Positions 1 through 12,185 of a stretch of 64,000 bases of DNA are shown one piece after another. Position 1 is the stretch's first letter. Every line of letters begins with the position of its first letter. Origin of the DNA: Perognathus longimembris pacificus (taxonomy: Eukaryota > Chordata > Mammalia > Rodentia > Heteromyidae); the NCBI RefSeq assembly GCF_023159225.1, contig NC_063167.1, forward strand, positions 21,269,360 to 21,333,359. The letters run 5' to 3'. Below the pieces are notes generated by a model, which had not been told where the DNA came from, ran no database searches, and saw only the letters and a list, made by a program, of their open reading frames with translations. The translations under genes were made by a program, and so were the position numbers.

Positions 1-100
1 CAGACATGAGAAGGAATGAGTGATTGATAATACACAACAACTTGGGTACATGACAAGGGCATTATTCTGAAAGAAGGGGTGGGGGGGACTAGTTTCTGAA

Positions 101-478
101 ATGACAGAAGAGTAAGGTGGAAAACAGCTTTGTGGTTGCCAGGGGTTTAGGGTAGAGTGAGGAGAAGTGGATGACAGTTTAATGAAGGGGAGGGTGGTAA
201 TAAGGCTTATGCCTTGTAATGAAGAACAGCTCTGTAGTACCAATTGCAGTAGGTCTACATGTGACAAAATGACACAGAGGTGTGTATGCACACATACACA
301 CAGAGAAAGACATATACACACACTCAGTGTCTACATCCTGGTTTTCCTATTGTACTAGAGTTAGGCTGAAGTGAAACCAGCAGAGGAGAGGGTGAACAGT
401 AGACAGACAGGACCTTTCTATACTATCTTTGCAATTTCCTGTGAATCTATAATTATGTCAAAATTAAAAGTTAAAAAC
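101..478 (+). mobile_element. old L1 3'-UTR fragment
   Basis: The wording 'gtggttgccaggggtttagg' followed by a purine-rich stretch is characteristic of mammalian L1 3' UTRs. The end 'cctgtgaatctataattatg' followed by 'aaaattaaaagttaaaaa' is the terminal wording of old L1M-type families. A short CA-rich patch (290-325) interrupts it. No coding remains. Confidence 0.6.
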
Positions 479-1970
479 ATTATACAGGTGGTTCATATGA
501 CCTATCTACTGAACAGCATCCCACCCTTCATTCCATCTGACCTGAAGTCAGTCTCTTTCCGTGGCCTGTGCTTTGAGCTCAAAGCTGGCTGTTACCAGGC
601 CCCTTGCTCCAAGTGCCTCCCACACTGCTCCCTGTCATTTCCCATCCACAGCACGGACCACCAGTACTGACCACAAGAACCTTCACACGGGGCTCAGTGC
701 TCTACTCGCCTGTCCTGTGGATTCTTGTCAATTGACCCAAGTACCCACTTCTTTCACCCCTAAATCTGCATGTGGCACCTCAATGGACCCTCCAAGGACA
801 GAGAAATTTATCCTAAATGGGACCAGCCTCTCTATTGGGCCCTGATCTTTCAGATGGCCTGGGGTAAGGGAGTCAGGTTGCCATATCTAGACTCAGTCTG
901 GGAAGAGCCTTCAACAGCAACTCTGGGAATGGATTCCTCCCACGGAGCTTTATTCCTCCAACCATAGTTGCACGAAATTTAAACCCTAACATTACAGATT
1001 CCTTAACCCTAGCTTCTTGTGCTATTTATTGACACTAGCTGTGAATAGCTAATGTACACTGTCAACAAACAATTACTGTTTTATCACTTGCAATATACAG
1101 AATTGCAGCTTGCTATGCATTTTCTCTAAGCAGATACACTTGCCACTGTTCCCCTGCTTCCTAGGCTTGGGAGACAATTCCTCCATGAAGAGTCCTCAGA
1201 GGTGCTAAAGCTGGGGGTGGGGAATTTGAAACTCACATCTGGATACTTAAAGCATCTTTCCCCTTCTTCCACTTCCCACTCATCACATCTCAGATCGGTT
1301 TTAGGCACAGGCTGCTGACCATGCAGACAGGGGAGCTAGCGTGTGGAGCATTGAAATAAGCAAGTATGACTTCCAGACTTCCCCTTACTTTATCTGACAA
1401 GTCGAACTACCCACCCACTGAAAGGGGTCAGGGGTTTTGTAACAGCTGCAGAATGGGATAAAACAATGGTGGTGTGAACGCCCCAATCACTGCAGTGTGC
1501 GTAAGAGCATTCTGCACATCGGTAGCATGACCACACCTGGACACCAGCACTTATCTGCTTTTCCAGGCTTATTTTCTCTCCCACTTCCTCAAGAGACTTC
1601 TTTGCTTCTGACCTCTGGCCCAGATTAATCCAGAAAACTGAGAATGGAGGTGTCTAGGACTCTCACTGTTCAGAATCCATGTCCAGCTTGACCACAGTTC
1701 CAAGTCTCAAGGCCGGAATCCCCAACACAACCTGCATGACAGCTCTTTCACTTCCCACCCACCTCCTGCCTGGTTCTCTCCCCCCTCCCCAGCATCTTCT
1801 GTGGGCATCTGTGGGCATCTCAAGAACAAGAAGAATGACCACTCCTTAGTATGGACAGTATGGGGCAGCATTTCCTATTGTGAATTGAAAACAAGAAAAC
1901 TGACTTTAAAAGTCCCCTTTGTATTGTGATGTGTCCGTGCATTAAATAGTATCAGCAAGACAATATTCTT
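479..1970. other. intronic stretch, no recognised feature
   Basis: No convincing gene, RNA or young repeat is visible. The short open frames show no domain. An 11-bp tandem duplication (tgtgggcatct) sits near 1800-1820. Confidence 0.5.
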
Positions 1971-2200
1971 TCCTGCCTCTTTGTCTGTTCCTTCTTTTAA
2001 AACTACTGCCTTCAGCTCCTTCAAATTGTCCTGCCCTGGCCCCAGGGTCTTTGCACATGCTGTTCCCTTTTCAGACTGATTTATTTTTTTTTTCCACGTC
2101 CCCTCCACAAATCTTAGGAGTTGTCTATGAACGCTCTCTCGTCATTCCAATCTTATCACCATGCCTCAACATGATTTCTAGAGCTATGCGGTACTGACTC
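1971..2200 (+). mobile_element. L2 LINE 3' fragment
   Basis: Text such as 'cagggtctttgcacatgctg' followed by 'ttccc' is typical of the coding end of L2 elements. The fragment is diverged and truncated. Confidence 0.5.
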
Positions 2201-3427
2201 CATAGCCTGCCCTGATTTCAGAGGCTGCCGTGTATAACAGTGCTGAGCACGAGCCCATGCATTTCCAAGCTTTCCTTCCAGACTAGGAAGTGAAGCGACT
2301 TCCCTTTCCTGAAGAGCTCAGGCAGTGACCTGGCTTTGGCTAAAAGGATGGGGAAGGTGGCTGGGAGGCTGGGAAGGGTGCTGCTTCTGGAAGGGAGACT
2401 CAGCAGCCTGAGCATCTTTGCTTGAATCCTTCCTTCCTCTTGCCACAGCAGTCCTGAGTCACCACCATCATCCATCACAACTCCTCTAAGCGGAGAACCT
2501 GCAAAGCCCTTCCGAGCCTGTGGTGCTGGTGAAGAATACGGTGAGTCAAGGCACAGAGTGTGGAGCGGTGTTTTCCACTGTCTGTGTTCTGTTACTCGGG
2601 GATAGCGACAAGGAGACACAGAGGGGGATCACTGAGGTTGGGGATGTCCTGAAAACCAGACTCACCCACAGATGCCTCTCCTCCTTTGTGGAGACCTAGA
2701 GATATGCCACAAAGGTCTAGGTGGGAGAGTGGCCCACATATATCTTCACTCTTGGACCTTAATGGGCCCTGCTGACACAGAAGTATCCAGGAATAAACAG
2801 TAATACAGCAAATTGGGTCTTTATTAAATGATTCTTATTTAAGGCTCGTAGCACACCAAACAGTGATGATATATATATTATATGCATTATATATATATAT
2901 ATATATATATGCATGTCAATTGACCTTGGGAATAAAAGAGCAAATGTAAGCAACATTTGTCACCCTTGACAGGCTTGGGAAATAGTGTTTTGATTTGCAG
3001 GCAGCCCCTTTCCAGACAGCAGCTACTAGTTAGATGCATAAACCATTAAGCTAAAAACAGAACTATCATTACAGGCATCATGTAGTAATTTGCAGGTAAT
3101 TGATGGACATTAGTCATAATCACACACAATGCACAGACGTACACATACACCCCTAGAGATGCACGTCCTCTCTGGCAATTTGCATGCCATCAAGAGCTTC
3201 TAAAACTGGGAGGTTTGCATCTTTCTGGGACTAAAATGTCTTATTCTCATAGCAGCCTGAGGATGGGGGTTCTGTGGAACCCTGGTTAGGGAAACGGTAT
3301 GCCTTCAGAAAGCAGGTCCCAGAGCTCAGGCTCATCTGCTACGTTGTCCATCAGATTGTTGCTACTGTTGAATTTGGAACCTCTGAAATCTCAAGTGACC
3401 CCCAAGTCTGAAGAGATGGTTCTTTCA
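2200..3427. other. intronic stretch with (TA)n and a possible conserved element
   Basis: This is mostly unique sequence. At about 2866-2912 there is a (TA)n tract with an interior tgcat. The segment 2990-3125 is repeat-free and AT-rich, with homeobox-type cores (ttagatgcataaac, taattgatgg). It could be a conserved non-coding element; no comparison was possible. Confidence 0.4.
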
Positions 3428-3590
3428 AGCTGGGTGTGGTGGTGTATGCTTGTAGTGTCAGCTATTCAGGAGGTGGAAGTAGGAGGGTGGTGGGCCAAGG
3501 TTGTCCTAGATAAAGTTACTGTGATAAAGAGAATTTAAAAAATGAAGGTATGGCTCCAGTGGCAGAAGGGGGAAAAGAAGGGGAAGAGGG
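3428..3590 (+). mobile_element. B1/tRNA composite SINE, diverged
   Basis: Begins 'agctgggtgtggtggtgtat' in the 7SL/B1 style, with 'cagctattcaggagg', and ends with a tRNA-like right half ('tatggctccagtggcaga'). The tail runs into a purine-rich tract at 3570-3615. Old and imperfect copy. Confidence 0.7.
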
Positions 3591-3619
3591 AGGGAGAGTG
3601 GGGTGGGGGGAAGGTCTCA

Positions 3620-5100
3620 TGTGGAAAGAACTGAAGATCCTTGTAATAATTTCCATTTCTGAGGATAATTTGGCATTACCCTGAATACTTGCTGGAAGAA
3701 AAACAAAACTGACATCCAGAATTCTTCTCTCACATGCCCCAGCCTATCCCCAAGAAGCTAGTAGCTACTAGCAGCTCTGTAAAATCCTCTCTTACCTGTA
3801 CCAATACACCTTTTTTTTTCCTTCAGAAGCAGCCATAACTAATCCAAATATGGTTGGTCGGGAGCGGGAGCAGCGCTAGCACCTGAATCTCCACATACAC
3901 CTTCTAGGACGTGTGCTAGCTTCAGAAGCAAGATCTAGAGATGGAGCAGGCCCACCTGCCGAGGTCTAAAAATAGGGCAGCAGTGAGCATGTGCAGAATG
4001 CAAATGTTCTAAAAAAGCGTACACACTTTGCGGTCAGGACCCAGAGGTGCTTCCCATGGAACTGCAGCTTCTGGCTCTGCAATAGGAGAAGTCCTCCCTT
4101 CTTCCTCAGAGCCTGCCTCAACCCTGCCTTACTCTACCCAGCAGCTTCCAGGCCGCACTGCACACCACACTGTGTGGGGTGAGAAGATTTGCCAGAGAAA
4201 ACAGATGGGTTATTTGGGGGAATGCTCCATAAGGAATAGCACCATGGTTCCCATGTTTCAGGGTGTCACCATGCACTGATAAGGTGGGACATGGGTGTGT
4301 CCAACTGACCTTGAGTCATTACCCTTTCTCTTAGAAACATTGAACTACTTGATTTGAGGGAGTTCACAGTTCCAAGCAGGGGCCACGTTCCATCAGCTCA
4401 CATCCTCTCCCTCCCGAGCTGGGGACTTGGGGCCTGGATCAGAGCAGGAGGGGAGCTGTGTAGGATCTGATGCCAAGGCTGGTGGTTCATCAGTGCCCAG
4501 CCACGAGCAAGTGGCTGTGGTTCAGAAAGAAATTGGGAGGATTTTCCTGTTTGATTTATTTTCATTTGTGTTTTATATTTCCACCACTACACTGTTGTGA
4601 GGGTATCAATACCTTTTCAACTATTTGACTCTAACGAGTAAATGGAGTCAATACGTAGGGTCTTCCCTTACCCACTGAACACTTTGGAAATATTACAGCA
4701 GCTCCCTGAACTAAGTAATTCGGAGCATTTTTGCATTAATGTATTAAAAGCCCTGAGAAATCCTACAGTAAGGGGAATGACCACAGTTGGTGACATCAAG
4801 TTCAAAACTACATTAACACAAACACACTTCCTTATGATTTCCACTTGGGAAGTTTAATGCTACCCATGATTGCTCCAGGATATAAGAAGTTCAAAAATGA
4901 GACTCAGGACTGACTCATTCCCACTGGAAACATTTAGAGATCCTTGCACATGATCAACCATGCAACAAATATTAATTGTGCACCCTATGAAATGGCACGT
5001 AACAATGCTTGGTTCTGAGGAGAGAAATTTACAAGACATAGACTTTCCCTTCAGAAAGTTCAGTCCTCATAAAGGAGGCATTTACATAAGAGTACCCAGA
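3620..5100. other. intronic stretch, no recognised feature
   Basis: I see no gene, RNA or clear repeat here. Open frames at 3991-4279 overlap each other and show no domain or codon signature. Confidence 0.45.
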
Positions 5101-5665
5101 AATGCAGACATTTCTCAGCCCCTCCATTCCTGCCATACTCAACTGGGCTACTTCTACCCCCTGCCTGTTATGGCAAAAGCCTTACTCCCTACATCCCTAC
5201 TTCTCCCCTCCACTCATCCATCTCCATTCTCAATACAGAGGCCTGTCATCATTTCTTGATGCAAGAAGCCTTCTAAAGGGAAACCACTTGATTTGGGATG
5301 AAAGCCAAAGTCTTCATAAATGTGCCTCTCTAGCTTTCTCTAGCAATTTCTTCTCTCACCTAAGTGGGTATGGCTTGTTCCTTCATCCTCTCCAGGTTTT
5401 TGATGATCGCTGTATTTACTTCTGCAACTTTCTTTTCTTCTCATCCCACTTCCTGCTCCTGCCCTGTATTTTCTCCATGATATCCTCACCATCTGATAAT
5501 TCTGTATGATTCATCTGCACTTACTAAGTCCACCTTCCTGCACTCCCTAGAAAGTGAACTCCATAAACGCAGGATTTTTTCTCTATTGGATTCACTGACC
5601 TAACCCTGACATTGGCAATGGGCCTAAGCACACCTAGGAGTTCACAATTAATGTTAATATTGCTG
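5100..5665 (+). mobile_element. L2 LINE 3' fragment
   Basis: A diverged L2: Cys/Leu/Phe-rich coding-end wording, then 'aagtgaactccataaacgca' and 'cacacctaggagttcacaat', matching the usual L2 3' end (length-of-time and 'list' wording followed by a short tail). It accounts for the overlapping open frames at 4960-5509. Confidence 0.55.
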
Positions 5666-5849
5666 AAGACACAACTATAACTCACACAGAAAGTGCAGCC
5701 ACAGAGAAGTGCTTGGGAAATATGACCTCGCGAGGCTGAGCTGATCTCAAAGGACAGATGCTAGGGGGTGATCACTCAAGGGCGGGGGGCATGCTAGGAT
5801 TGGAAGGTCATTTCAATTCAATGGGAAGGCACGGGGGGAGGGAAGAGCA

Positions 5850-5975
5850 GACCCAGTTTCCCATGTAATTTATGGAATTATTTCCCCAACCAATGACAGG
5901 AGAACAAATGGCTACAACCAGCTGCTCGTCCTCCGCTTATTTGCCATGACTGCTTAATTACTGGCCTCCCCAAGA
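5850..5975. promoter_or_regulatory. candidate conserved non-coding element
   Basis: A repeat-free segment with clustered motifs: 'gtaatttatggaattatt', 'ccaatgacaggag', 'aaccagctgctcg' (E-box core CAGCTG), 'gcttaattactgg' (homeodomain core TAATTA). The composition resembles deeply conserved enhancers near developmental genes. Function is inferred only. Confidence 0.3.
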
Positions 5976-5979
5976 GAGA

Positions 5980-7600
5980 GGATGGAGTTTGGGGTTTTTT
6001 GCAGGGGGGGAAGGGGGTGATCAGCTTTTGAGCAGATGCAGATGTTATTCTTCCTTCATAAGAGTGTCAAGAACGGAGGATGGTTTGGTTGCCCATGACA
6101 GAGATGGGAGCACCGAGTTCCATGGAGCAGGAGGGGCTGCCATGATCTTCACACAGCCTGGCACTTCCAACCTACCTCCTCCCAGTCAGGCCCCCAGAAA
6201 TCACTCACCTGGGAACAGAAGTGCATTGTTTGCTATCAGAAAGCTTGTCCCAACTCAGAAGGCCTCATGGTACAGCTGAGAACTACAGAGAACTACTAGG
6301 CTAGGGAGTGAAAGTGTCTAGTGGAGTGTTGACATTTTCTCCCTTATGTACTGGGCACACATTGCTGGGGGTGGGGGGGCGGCGGGTGGGGTAGAGGGAG
6401 AGGGTCACAAATAGTCCAAACACTAAAGAACTGCTAGTAACATCTTCCTTGGGGTCCTCCATTCCAGGAAATGTTTGTTCTTAGCCACCTGGAAAGGAAG
6501 CACGTGGCATCTTAGGGATGTGTAAGACGATAAAAATATCTGCGAGAGGGTAAGGGGGCTGTGCAGAGAGAGTGCGCTGGTCCACCCCTTACCTGCTCCT
6601 GTATCCTGATGCTCTCCCATCTGGCCCAATCTGACCCTTGCATTTGGTCTGAAATGATGGGCTCTCTGTGTTCAAGATGGCACTTAATGCCACGCTACAA
6701 GCAGCAGCTGTGCCCGGCTCAATGACAGCCATCATGACCGACCATCCACTGCTAGACAGCCACCACAGGTGCAGGGGATGAAGTGGAGGAGGCTCAGGTC
6801 CTGGTTTTATGATGGAGCAGAAATGCTTCTTGGATGCATTTTTGCAAGCAGAACTGGGCCCCCAGCATAGCCAGGCACCAGTCTCCCAACTCTCCATTCT
6901 CCAGGAATCAGACAAACTGGAGCCTGCTGAACTTTGGCCTTGGGGAATGACTGTGAAGCCTTCCTGTGAACAAGAGGGGCTCCCCATATCTGTTCTGTCT
7001 GGGTTTCCAGGGCATCCTGAGTCCATAGCTATACAGTGTGGACACAGCTTGCCACTCCAGGCCATGGCATCAACAGAGGTTCAGCTTGAGCTGTATTCAA
7101 ACAACAGACAACCATCCACAGTTAACACAGAAGAGGCTTTGCCTATGGGCTTCTCTTGTAGCCACAGAAGGCAGAGCCATGGGGCACTGAGACAGATGGT
7201 CACTGGAGGTGACCATCTCAGGTGACTCGAGGGCACTCCGACTCTACCTCCTGAATCTGTTCCTGAACCTATAACTCTGCTTTGCATCCCAGGGCTTAAT
7301 TCTGCCTTTCTGCCGGAGGACCCTCAGGATTAGAAAGAGATAGGTCAGCTAGGATTTAGCAGAGTTTGGCTCCCTGAGGTTCCATCTTTTGGATTACTTC
7401 CAGCGTCATACCCTGCAAAGCAGGGACTTACCTAGCCCCCAAGATCCTACCCCAGTTCTGCAGCGTGAGATGACACAGACAAAGGCACAAAACCCTACAC
7501 AGGAAGTGGCAAGATTTAAGGATGGCCATGTGAACATGATGGAGACTCCAATACCACAGCAAGCTTCCCTGGCCATGCCTCCCAGTCTTGCCCACAGGTT
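5980..7600. other. intronic stretch, no recognised feature
   Basis: Includes a G-rich run at 6365-6395. Long overlapping open frames on both strands (6589-7065 minus, 6809-7225 plus) show no recognisable domain and lack splice context, so I do not call a gene. It might include older retroviral-like sequence. Confidence 0.4.
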
Positions 7601-7603
7601 CAT

Positions 7604-7829
7604 AGGTTGAGGTTTTACTCACATATTAACAGTATTTGGAGGTGGGCCTTTGGGAAGCAACTTGAGTCAGGTGAAATCACCAGGGTGGGGTTCTTGTGGT
7701 AATAAGAGACTTCCCTATTCTCTTGGACTTCCAGCTCCCAGAACCATGAGAAAGTAAGCTTCCATTATTTAAGTCACTCTGTTTATGGCCTTTTATTTCA
7801 GTAGCAAGACATCAGTAGAAGACAGATTC
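7604..7829 (+). mobile_element. MaLR/ERVL-type LTR (partial)
   Basis: Contains 'atttggaggtgggcctttgg', an AG-rich centre, then 'cttggacttccagctcccag' and 'accatgagaaagtaag', all standard wording of mammalian MaLR (MLT1-like) LTRs. The 5' part of the LTR is missing. It is directly followed by a primer-binding site. Confidence 0.75.
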
Positions 7830-7846
7830 TGGTACCAGAAGTGGGG
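7830..7846 (+). other. retroviral primer-binding site, tRNA-Leu type
   Basis: 'tggtaccagaagtgggg' immediately follows the LTR and matches the 3' end of tRNA-Leu, with one base different from the usual form. ERVL/MaLR elements characteristically use this primer, so this fixes the LTR's orientation and marks it as a 5' LTR. Confidence 0.65.
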
Positions 7847-7879
7847 TCCCTAATAGCAGTGCACCACAACCTGGGGTGG

Positions 7880-8920
7880 TCGGATGGATTCTATTGGACC
7901 AATTCCATCACGGCAAGGAAAATGTATGGTTGTTACTGAAATAGACACACTGATTTGCCTTCCTTGCATGAAACTCTTCTTCCAAAACTACCCCTGCCCC
8001 TTACAGAACGACTTACAGAATGCCTTGTCTATTGTGAGGGTATTCCACACAACACTGCTTCTGATCAAAGAACTTGCTAGGAGGAGCAAGGGGGGGGTCC
8101 TCTGTTATTGGAGTTTATAGTCTTACTATGTTTCCTGCCATCTAAAGGAGCTGCCTTGTAAAGATAATGAAATGACCTCTGAAATCTCAGTGACAATGAG
8201 ATTCAACCTCTCAGGGCTTGGGCAGGGCTCTCCAGAAGACGGAATGAACATGCTGACCATCAGTGCAGGATGTAGTGTTGTGTCTCCTGTAGCCAAGATT
8301 CAAAGAGTGGAAATAGGAATGATTTAATTCATCACAACCTCTAGAGACCCAGGGACAACATTTTTGCTTCCTGTTCCTCAGGGCGTTAGGCTCAGTGGGC
8401 CTATAGCTCTCAGTTCCAAAAAGGAAGACTGTTTCCACCATGAGCTATTCCCCTGACCTGAAGGAAAGGCTGTTACCCTGCCACTTTGTCCTCTAATACC
8501 CTTGAATCAGCAGACAAAAAATGGAGGGACTGTGTTAGCCATGATGGATGATCCTAACCACTCAGGGGAACGTGGACTGCTGCACAGCAGAGGTGAGAAG
8601 AGTGATTCTGGAAGAAAGGAGATTCCTCCGATATCTCTTGGTTTCACCATGCTCTGTGATTGAGACCACTAAAAAATGCACAGCAATCCAATCCAAGCAG
8701 GGCCACTCATGGCCCAGAACCTACAGGAATAGTAATGGGTTGCCCTACCAGTAAAGAACCAGCAGAAGGCAAGGTCATACAGGGTGGAGAAGAGTTAGGT
8801 ACAAATACCAGCTATGACCATCTAATTAGTTCCACAAATGAAGATTGTGATTATCACGTGTTCTCGAATAAATGTTTGCATTCATGTACATAGATGTTGA
8901 ATGAGACATATATACATCCA
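7880..8920 (+). pseudogene. ERVL-like internal remnant with decayed integrase segment
   Basis: An old endogenous retrovirus relic. The open frame at 7884-8120 begins with an integrase-core-like peptide (DSIGPIPSRQGK, then VVTEIDT, where the Asp is the second-strand catalytic position of DDE integrases). It soon loses the expected pattern through frameshifts and a G8 run. The following 8120-8920 has the composition of an ERVL internal region but no intact frame. The distance from the primer site to the integrase is only tens of bases, so gag, protease and reverse transcriptase are deleted. No envelope is visible. Not functional. Confidence 0.55.
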
Positions 8921-9246
8921 TTACACCAATGTATCTGTTTATTTTTTTTTCTTGTCCCTTTATCTCTCTTGCCATGGAACATAAGATGAAAGGGCTTTAT
9001 GCTTTAGTATATAAGTCCAGTTAGTTCTCCATCACCGCATTTCAACTGGGGGACAGTGAAGAGAATAGTCAGCACCACTCAAGTCCTCATCTCCTTCTGG
9101 GTGGAAGGAGTGGGTTCATCTTTGATTGTACACAGGATACTTCCATCATGTCCTATATAATTGAAAATCTGTTATTGTCATTGATTAGAAGTTAAGGTAT
9201 ATATTAAGGAGATGTGTATGTGCGCCAAGTTAACAAAGGATGGGCT

Positions 9247-9636
9247 TGTGATGATTAATTTTATGTGCCAACCTGACATGGCATGAGGTACCCAGACATT
9301 GGTGTCTGTGAGAATGCTATCTGAACCAGTAGACAGAGTAAAGCAAATTGCACGTCTCGTGTGGGTGGGCCTCATCTAATCACTAAAGGCCTAACAAGAA
9401 CAAAAGGCTGAGTCAGGGAGAATTCACTGTCTGCCCATCTTCTGCTGAAGATGCTGGTCTTCCCTCTGGCCTTCCTGTGCATGCTCAGACTGGAATGTGA
9501 CACCATCAGCCCTTCTGGGTCTGTAGCTTACCTGTTGCAGATCTGGCACTGCTCTATGTTCATGACCACAAGAGATAATAACCTTCCAACAAACTTCCTA
9601 CTGGTTCTGTTTCTCTGGAGAACCCTGGTGAATACA
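9247..9636 (+). mobile_element. ancient LTR-like repeat, family not named
   Basis: Starts 'tgtgatgattaattttatgt' and ends 'tctctggagaaccctggtga' then 'ataca', so it has TG...CA ends. Internal wording ('gtgggtgggcctcatctaat', 'caccatcagcccttctgggt') matches a family found across placental mammals. It may be the downstream LTR of the internal remnant before it or an independent element; the 7604-7829 LTR is a different family. Confidence 0.6.
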
Positions 9637-9654
9637 ACTTATTAGTATGTACTT

Positions 9655-9800
9655 ATCTGTATTTATCTTACCTTGCTTGAGTGTAAGCTACATTGAAATG
9701 AGGATATTGTCCTTCTCCTTAGCACATGCATTGTCTCACATAGTGCCTGACACATAACAGTTGTTCAACAATTATACTCGAAAATGAATGAATGAATGAG
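9655..9800 (+). mobile_element. L2 LINE 3' end
   Basis: 'gagtgtaagctacattgaaa' and 'catagtgcctgacacataac' are standard L2 3'-end wording. It ends in a (gaat)n tail at 9784-9800. Confidence 0.6.
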
Positions 9801-10344
9801 GAGTTGAGTGCCAAAGAAGATAAAAAACAATGCTTCAGGAATATGGCCAAAGGCAGAAGACACTTTGGAGGGGACAAGTGAGAGGACCAAGAGTGTGTTG
9901 GTTTTGGTAATTAGAGGAACATGGTAACTCATTCCATAGCAGTAAAGTAGACTGAAACTGGGTACCAGGGTTAAGGAACAAATGGAGACACTAAGGTCAG
10001 ACGGATCTCTCAAGAAGTGGCTTTGAGGGTCAAATGGAGAGCTACTTTTAAACAAATGCTTTTTGTATCTCCTAATTGGAATACACTCCTATTTGCCTTT
10101 CTCTTCTGCCCATCCCTTCCTGCAGCTTCTCTCAGGGCACACACCATTAATCACCTCTCGTTATTTTATTTTTTAATAGAATAAGCAAGTTCATGGGTGT
10201 TTGTTTCAGCCCAATATTCATTCTCTTGGCAGGATAATAATTGATACCTTAAGTGACATCATTAATCAGCAAGAACAATTATAAGGATATAAGTGAAGGA
10301 CAATTTGCTAGGTAGCTTGTCTGAGGAAAAGAAAGGAAGCAAAG
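9800..10344. other. intronic stretch, no recognised feature
   Basis: Unique-looking sequence with no gene or clear repeat; a minus-strand frame at 9765-10055 shows no domain. Confidence 0.45.
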
Positions 10345-10532
10345 AAGGAAGGAAGGAAGGAAGGAAGGAAGGAAGGAAGGAAGGAAGGAAGGAAGGAAGG
10401 GAGGGAGGGAGGGAGGGAGGGAGGGAGGGAGGGAGGGAAGAGGGAAGGAAGGAAGAAAGGAAGAAAGGAAGGAAGGAAGGAAGGAAGGAAGGAAGGAAGG
10501 AAGGAAGGAAGGAAGGAAGGAAGGAAGGAAGG
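10345..10532 (+). repeat. (GGAA)n / (GGGA)n purine microsatellite
   Basis: About 188 bp of polypurine: GGAA units, a block of GGGA (about 10399-10437), a short interruption, then more GGAA. It creates spurious long frames on both strands (poly-Lys/Glu/Gly/Arg and Pro/Ser/Leu). GGAA arrays can bind ETS factors and form triplex DNA; either role here is inference. Confidence 0.95.
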
Positions 10533-10764
10533 TCACCATAACTCTGAATCAGATGGGCCACTTCCTTCAAGGAAGTTCCCAGGAAGGACGGAATACAGAG
10601 AGTTAACACAGGCCATTTTTCACAGAGCTTGGCTGCCCAGGAAGCCCTCTTTCTGCCCTTGTTCCTGGAACAACTATGTCCACCTTGCTCCAGAGATTTC
10701 TGAGAAAGCCAATAAAAATACAACTTCAGTACTTGAACGCGTGCGTGTTTGGGGGTGGACGGGG

Positions 10765-10766
<2 letters not shown>

Positions 10767-10818
<52 letters not shown>
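10767..10818 (+). repeat. (GT)n microsatellite at a SINE tail
   Basis: Pure GT dinucleotides over about 52 bp. It abuts the 3' end of the minus-strand SINE at 10819-11034, so it probably grew from the SINE tail. Confidence 0.95.
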
Positions 10819-10819
<1 letters not shown>

Positions 10820-11034
10820 GGTACTGAGGCTTTAACTCAGATCATAGGCGCTGTTCTTTAGCTTTTTTGCTCAAGCCGGCACTCTACCACTTGACCCACA
10901 CCTCCACTTTGGTAGTTAAATTGGAGATAAGAGTCTCACAGACTTTGCTGCCTAGGCTGGCTTTGAACCATGATCCTCAGATCTCAGTCTCCTGAGTAGC
11001 CAGGATTACAGGCTTAAGTGACCAGTACCCGCCT
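10819..11034 (-). mobile_element. B1/tRNA composite SINE
   Basis: Full-length copy in reverse. The tRNA-like half is first in + coordinates ('ctctaccacttgacccacac', which is the A-box region reversed), then a linker ('attggagataagagtctcac'), then the B1-like half ('gagtagccaggattacaggc'). Confidence 0.9.
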
Positions 11035-11039
11035 GTACA

Positions 11040-11570
11040 TAAACTTTTAAAATGGAGTAAGCCATAGTATCTCAGGACAGCTTGTGATGAATCTTTTGAT
11101 CAAGTGGATCTCTACAACATACATTAGCATCTTACTCCTTTTTTTAAAATTGTATAACTACGGAGTGGCATGTGGTAGAGCTCCTTTTCATTTCACTTTA
11201 CACATTGTAACTATACATATTAATGGAGTAGAGTGTGGACAGTTCGAAACACAAGAACATCTAATGATACACTGTTTGGAAGCTACTTTGCCAGTTTGGG
11301 TCTAAGACCTATGGGTCAAAAGTTTGCTCTTATCAGTCTTTAAAATAAGTCCTCTAGATTAAGTCTATGGGTGTGGTGATTAAAGAGTTACCCTGTGGGA
11401 AACGCAGGAAGAGGGGGCCATAGGGCATCCATAAACACACGAAAAGGGCAGGAGAGGTGGATATCGTCACAGACCTATTTATTATGGCTCAATGACCATG
11501 CATAGGTGTCACCTGGGAAGAAGGCTACAGCGACCTACAACTGAGCTAAGTCCTGCCTCCTCGTTTTTAA
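11040..11570. other. intronic stretch, no confident feature
   Basis: AT-rich with wording that could be very old LINE, but nothing firm. No gene seen. Confidence 0.35.
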
Positions 11571-11890
11571 ATAAACCCCTAATGCTGGAATAATTTTAGA
11601 TTGATAGGAAAGCTACCAGAAAAGAATTCCCTATACTTTCTTCACCCAATTTCTCCTGAGGTTATTAACACCCTGCATTTATTATGGTGTGTTTGTCAAA
11701 ACTAAGACATTAGTGCCTATATTTTACTGTTAACTAAAATCTAAACTTTATCTAGATGCCACCTTTCCTATTTCTTGTACAAATAGCCTTTTGTTTTTGT
11801 TTTTGGTCCAGGGTCTGAGCCAGGATACCACACTGCACTGAGGGTTACAGTTTCTCATCACTTACCTGGAAATAATGGTGACACTCCATC
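11571..11890 (+). mobile_element. ancient placental dispersed repeat, class unassigned
   Basis: The order 'aattttagattgataggaaa', 'ggttattaacaccctgcatt', 'ttgtcaaaactaagacatta' and 'gagccaggataccacactgc' follows a dispersed repeat I recognise from many placental genomes, but I cannot name its family with confidence. Confidence 0.4.
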
Positions 11891-12185
11891 CAGGAGGGTC
11901 CCTTCGATGGCCCAGAGCCAAATCTACAAGCTCTCTTCAATAATAACCAAGAGGACTTGCTTTAAAGATGAAAGCAAGTTTCTGGTCCTTACAGCCTAAA
12001 TTCAAACAGGAAGAAGCTCCCAAACCTGAGAGCTCATGGTTGGCTCTGTGTGGTTTGTTTGAGAAAGTACTGAAACCACTTGGGACAACTTCCTGGGGTT
12101 CCAATGTCCCTAGTCTCTCTTCATGGCTGAGGGAACTCCTTGATGTTTTTATTTTTTCAAAATCATTTTTTTTAACTACAAATCT

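Noticed and set aside
6589..7225. Long overlapping open frames on both strands (158 and 138 codons)
   Set aside because: No domain, no splice context, frames open on both strands as expected by chance in GC-rich sequence.
10262..10723. Frames of 153, 86 and 82 codons with Pro/Ser/Leu or Lys/Glu/Gly repeats
   Set aside because: They only translate the GGAA microsatellite.
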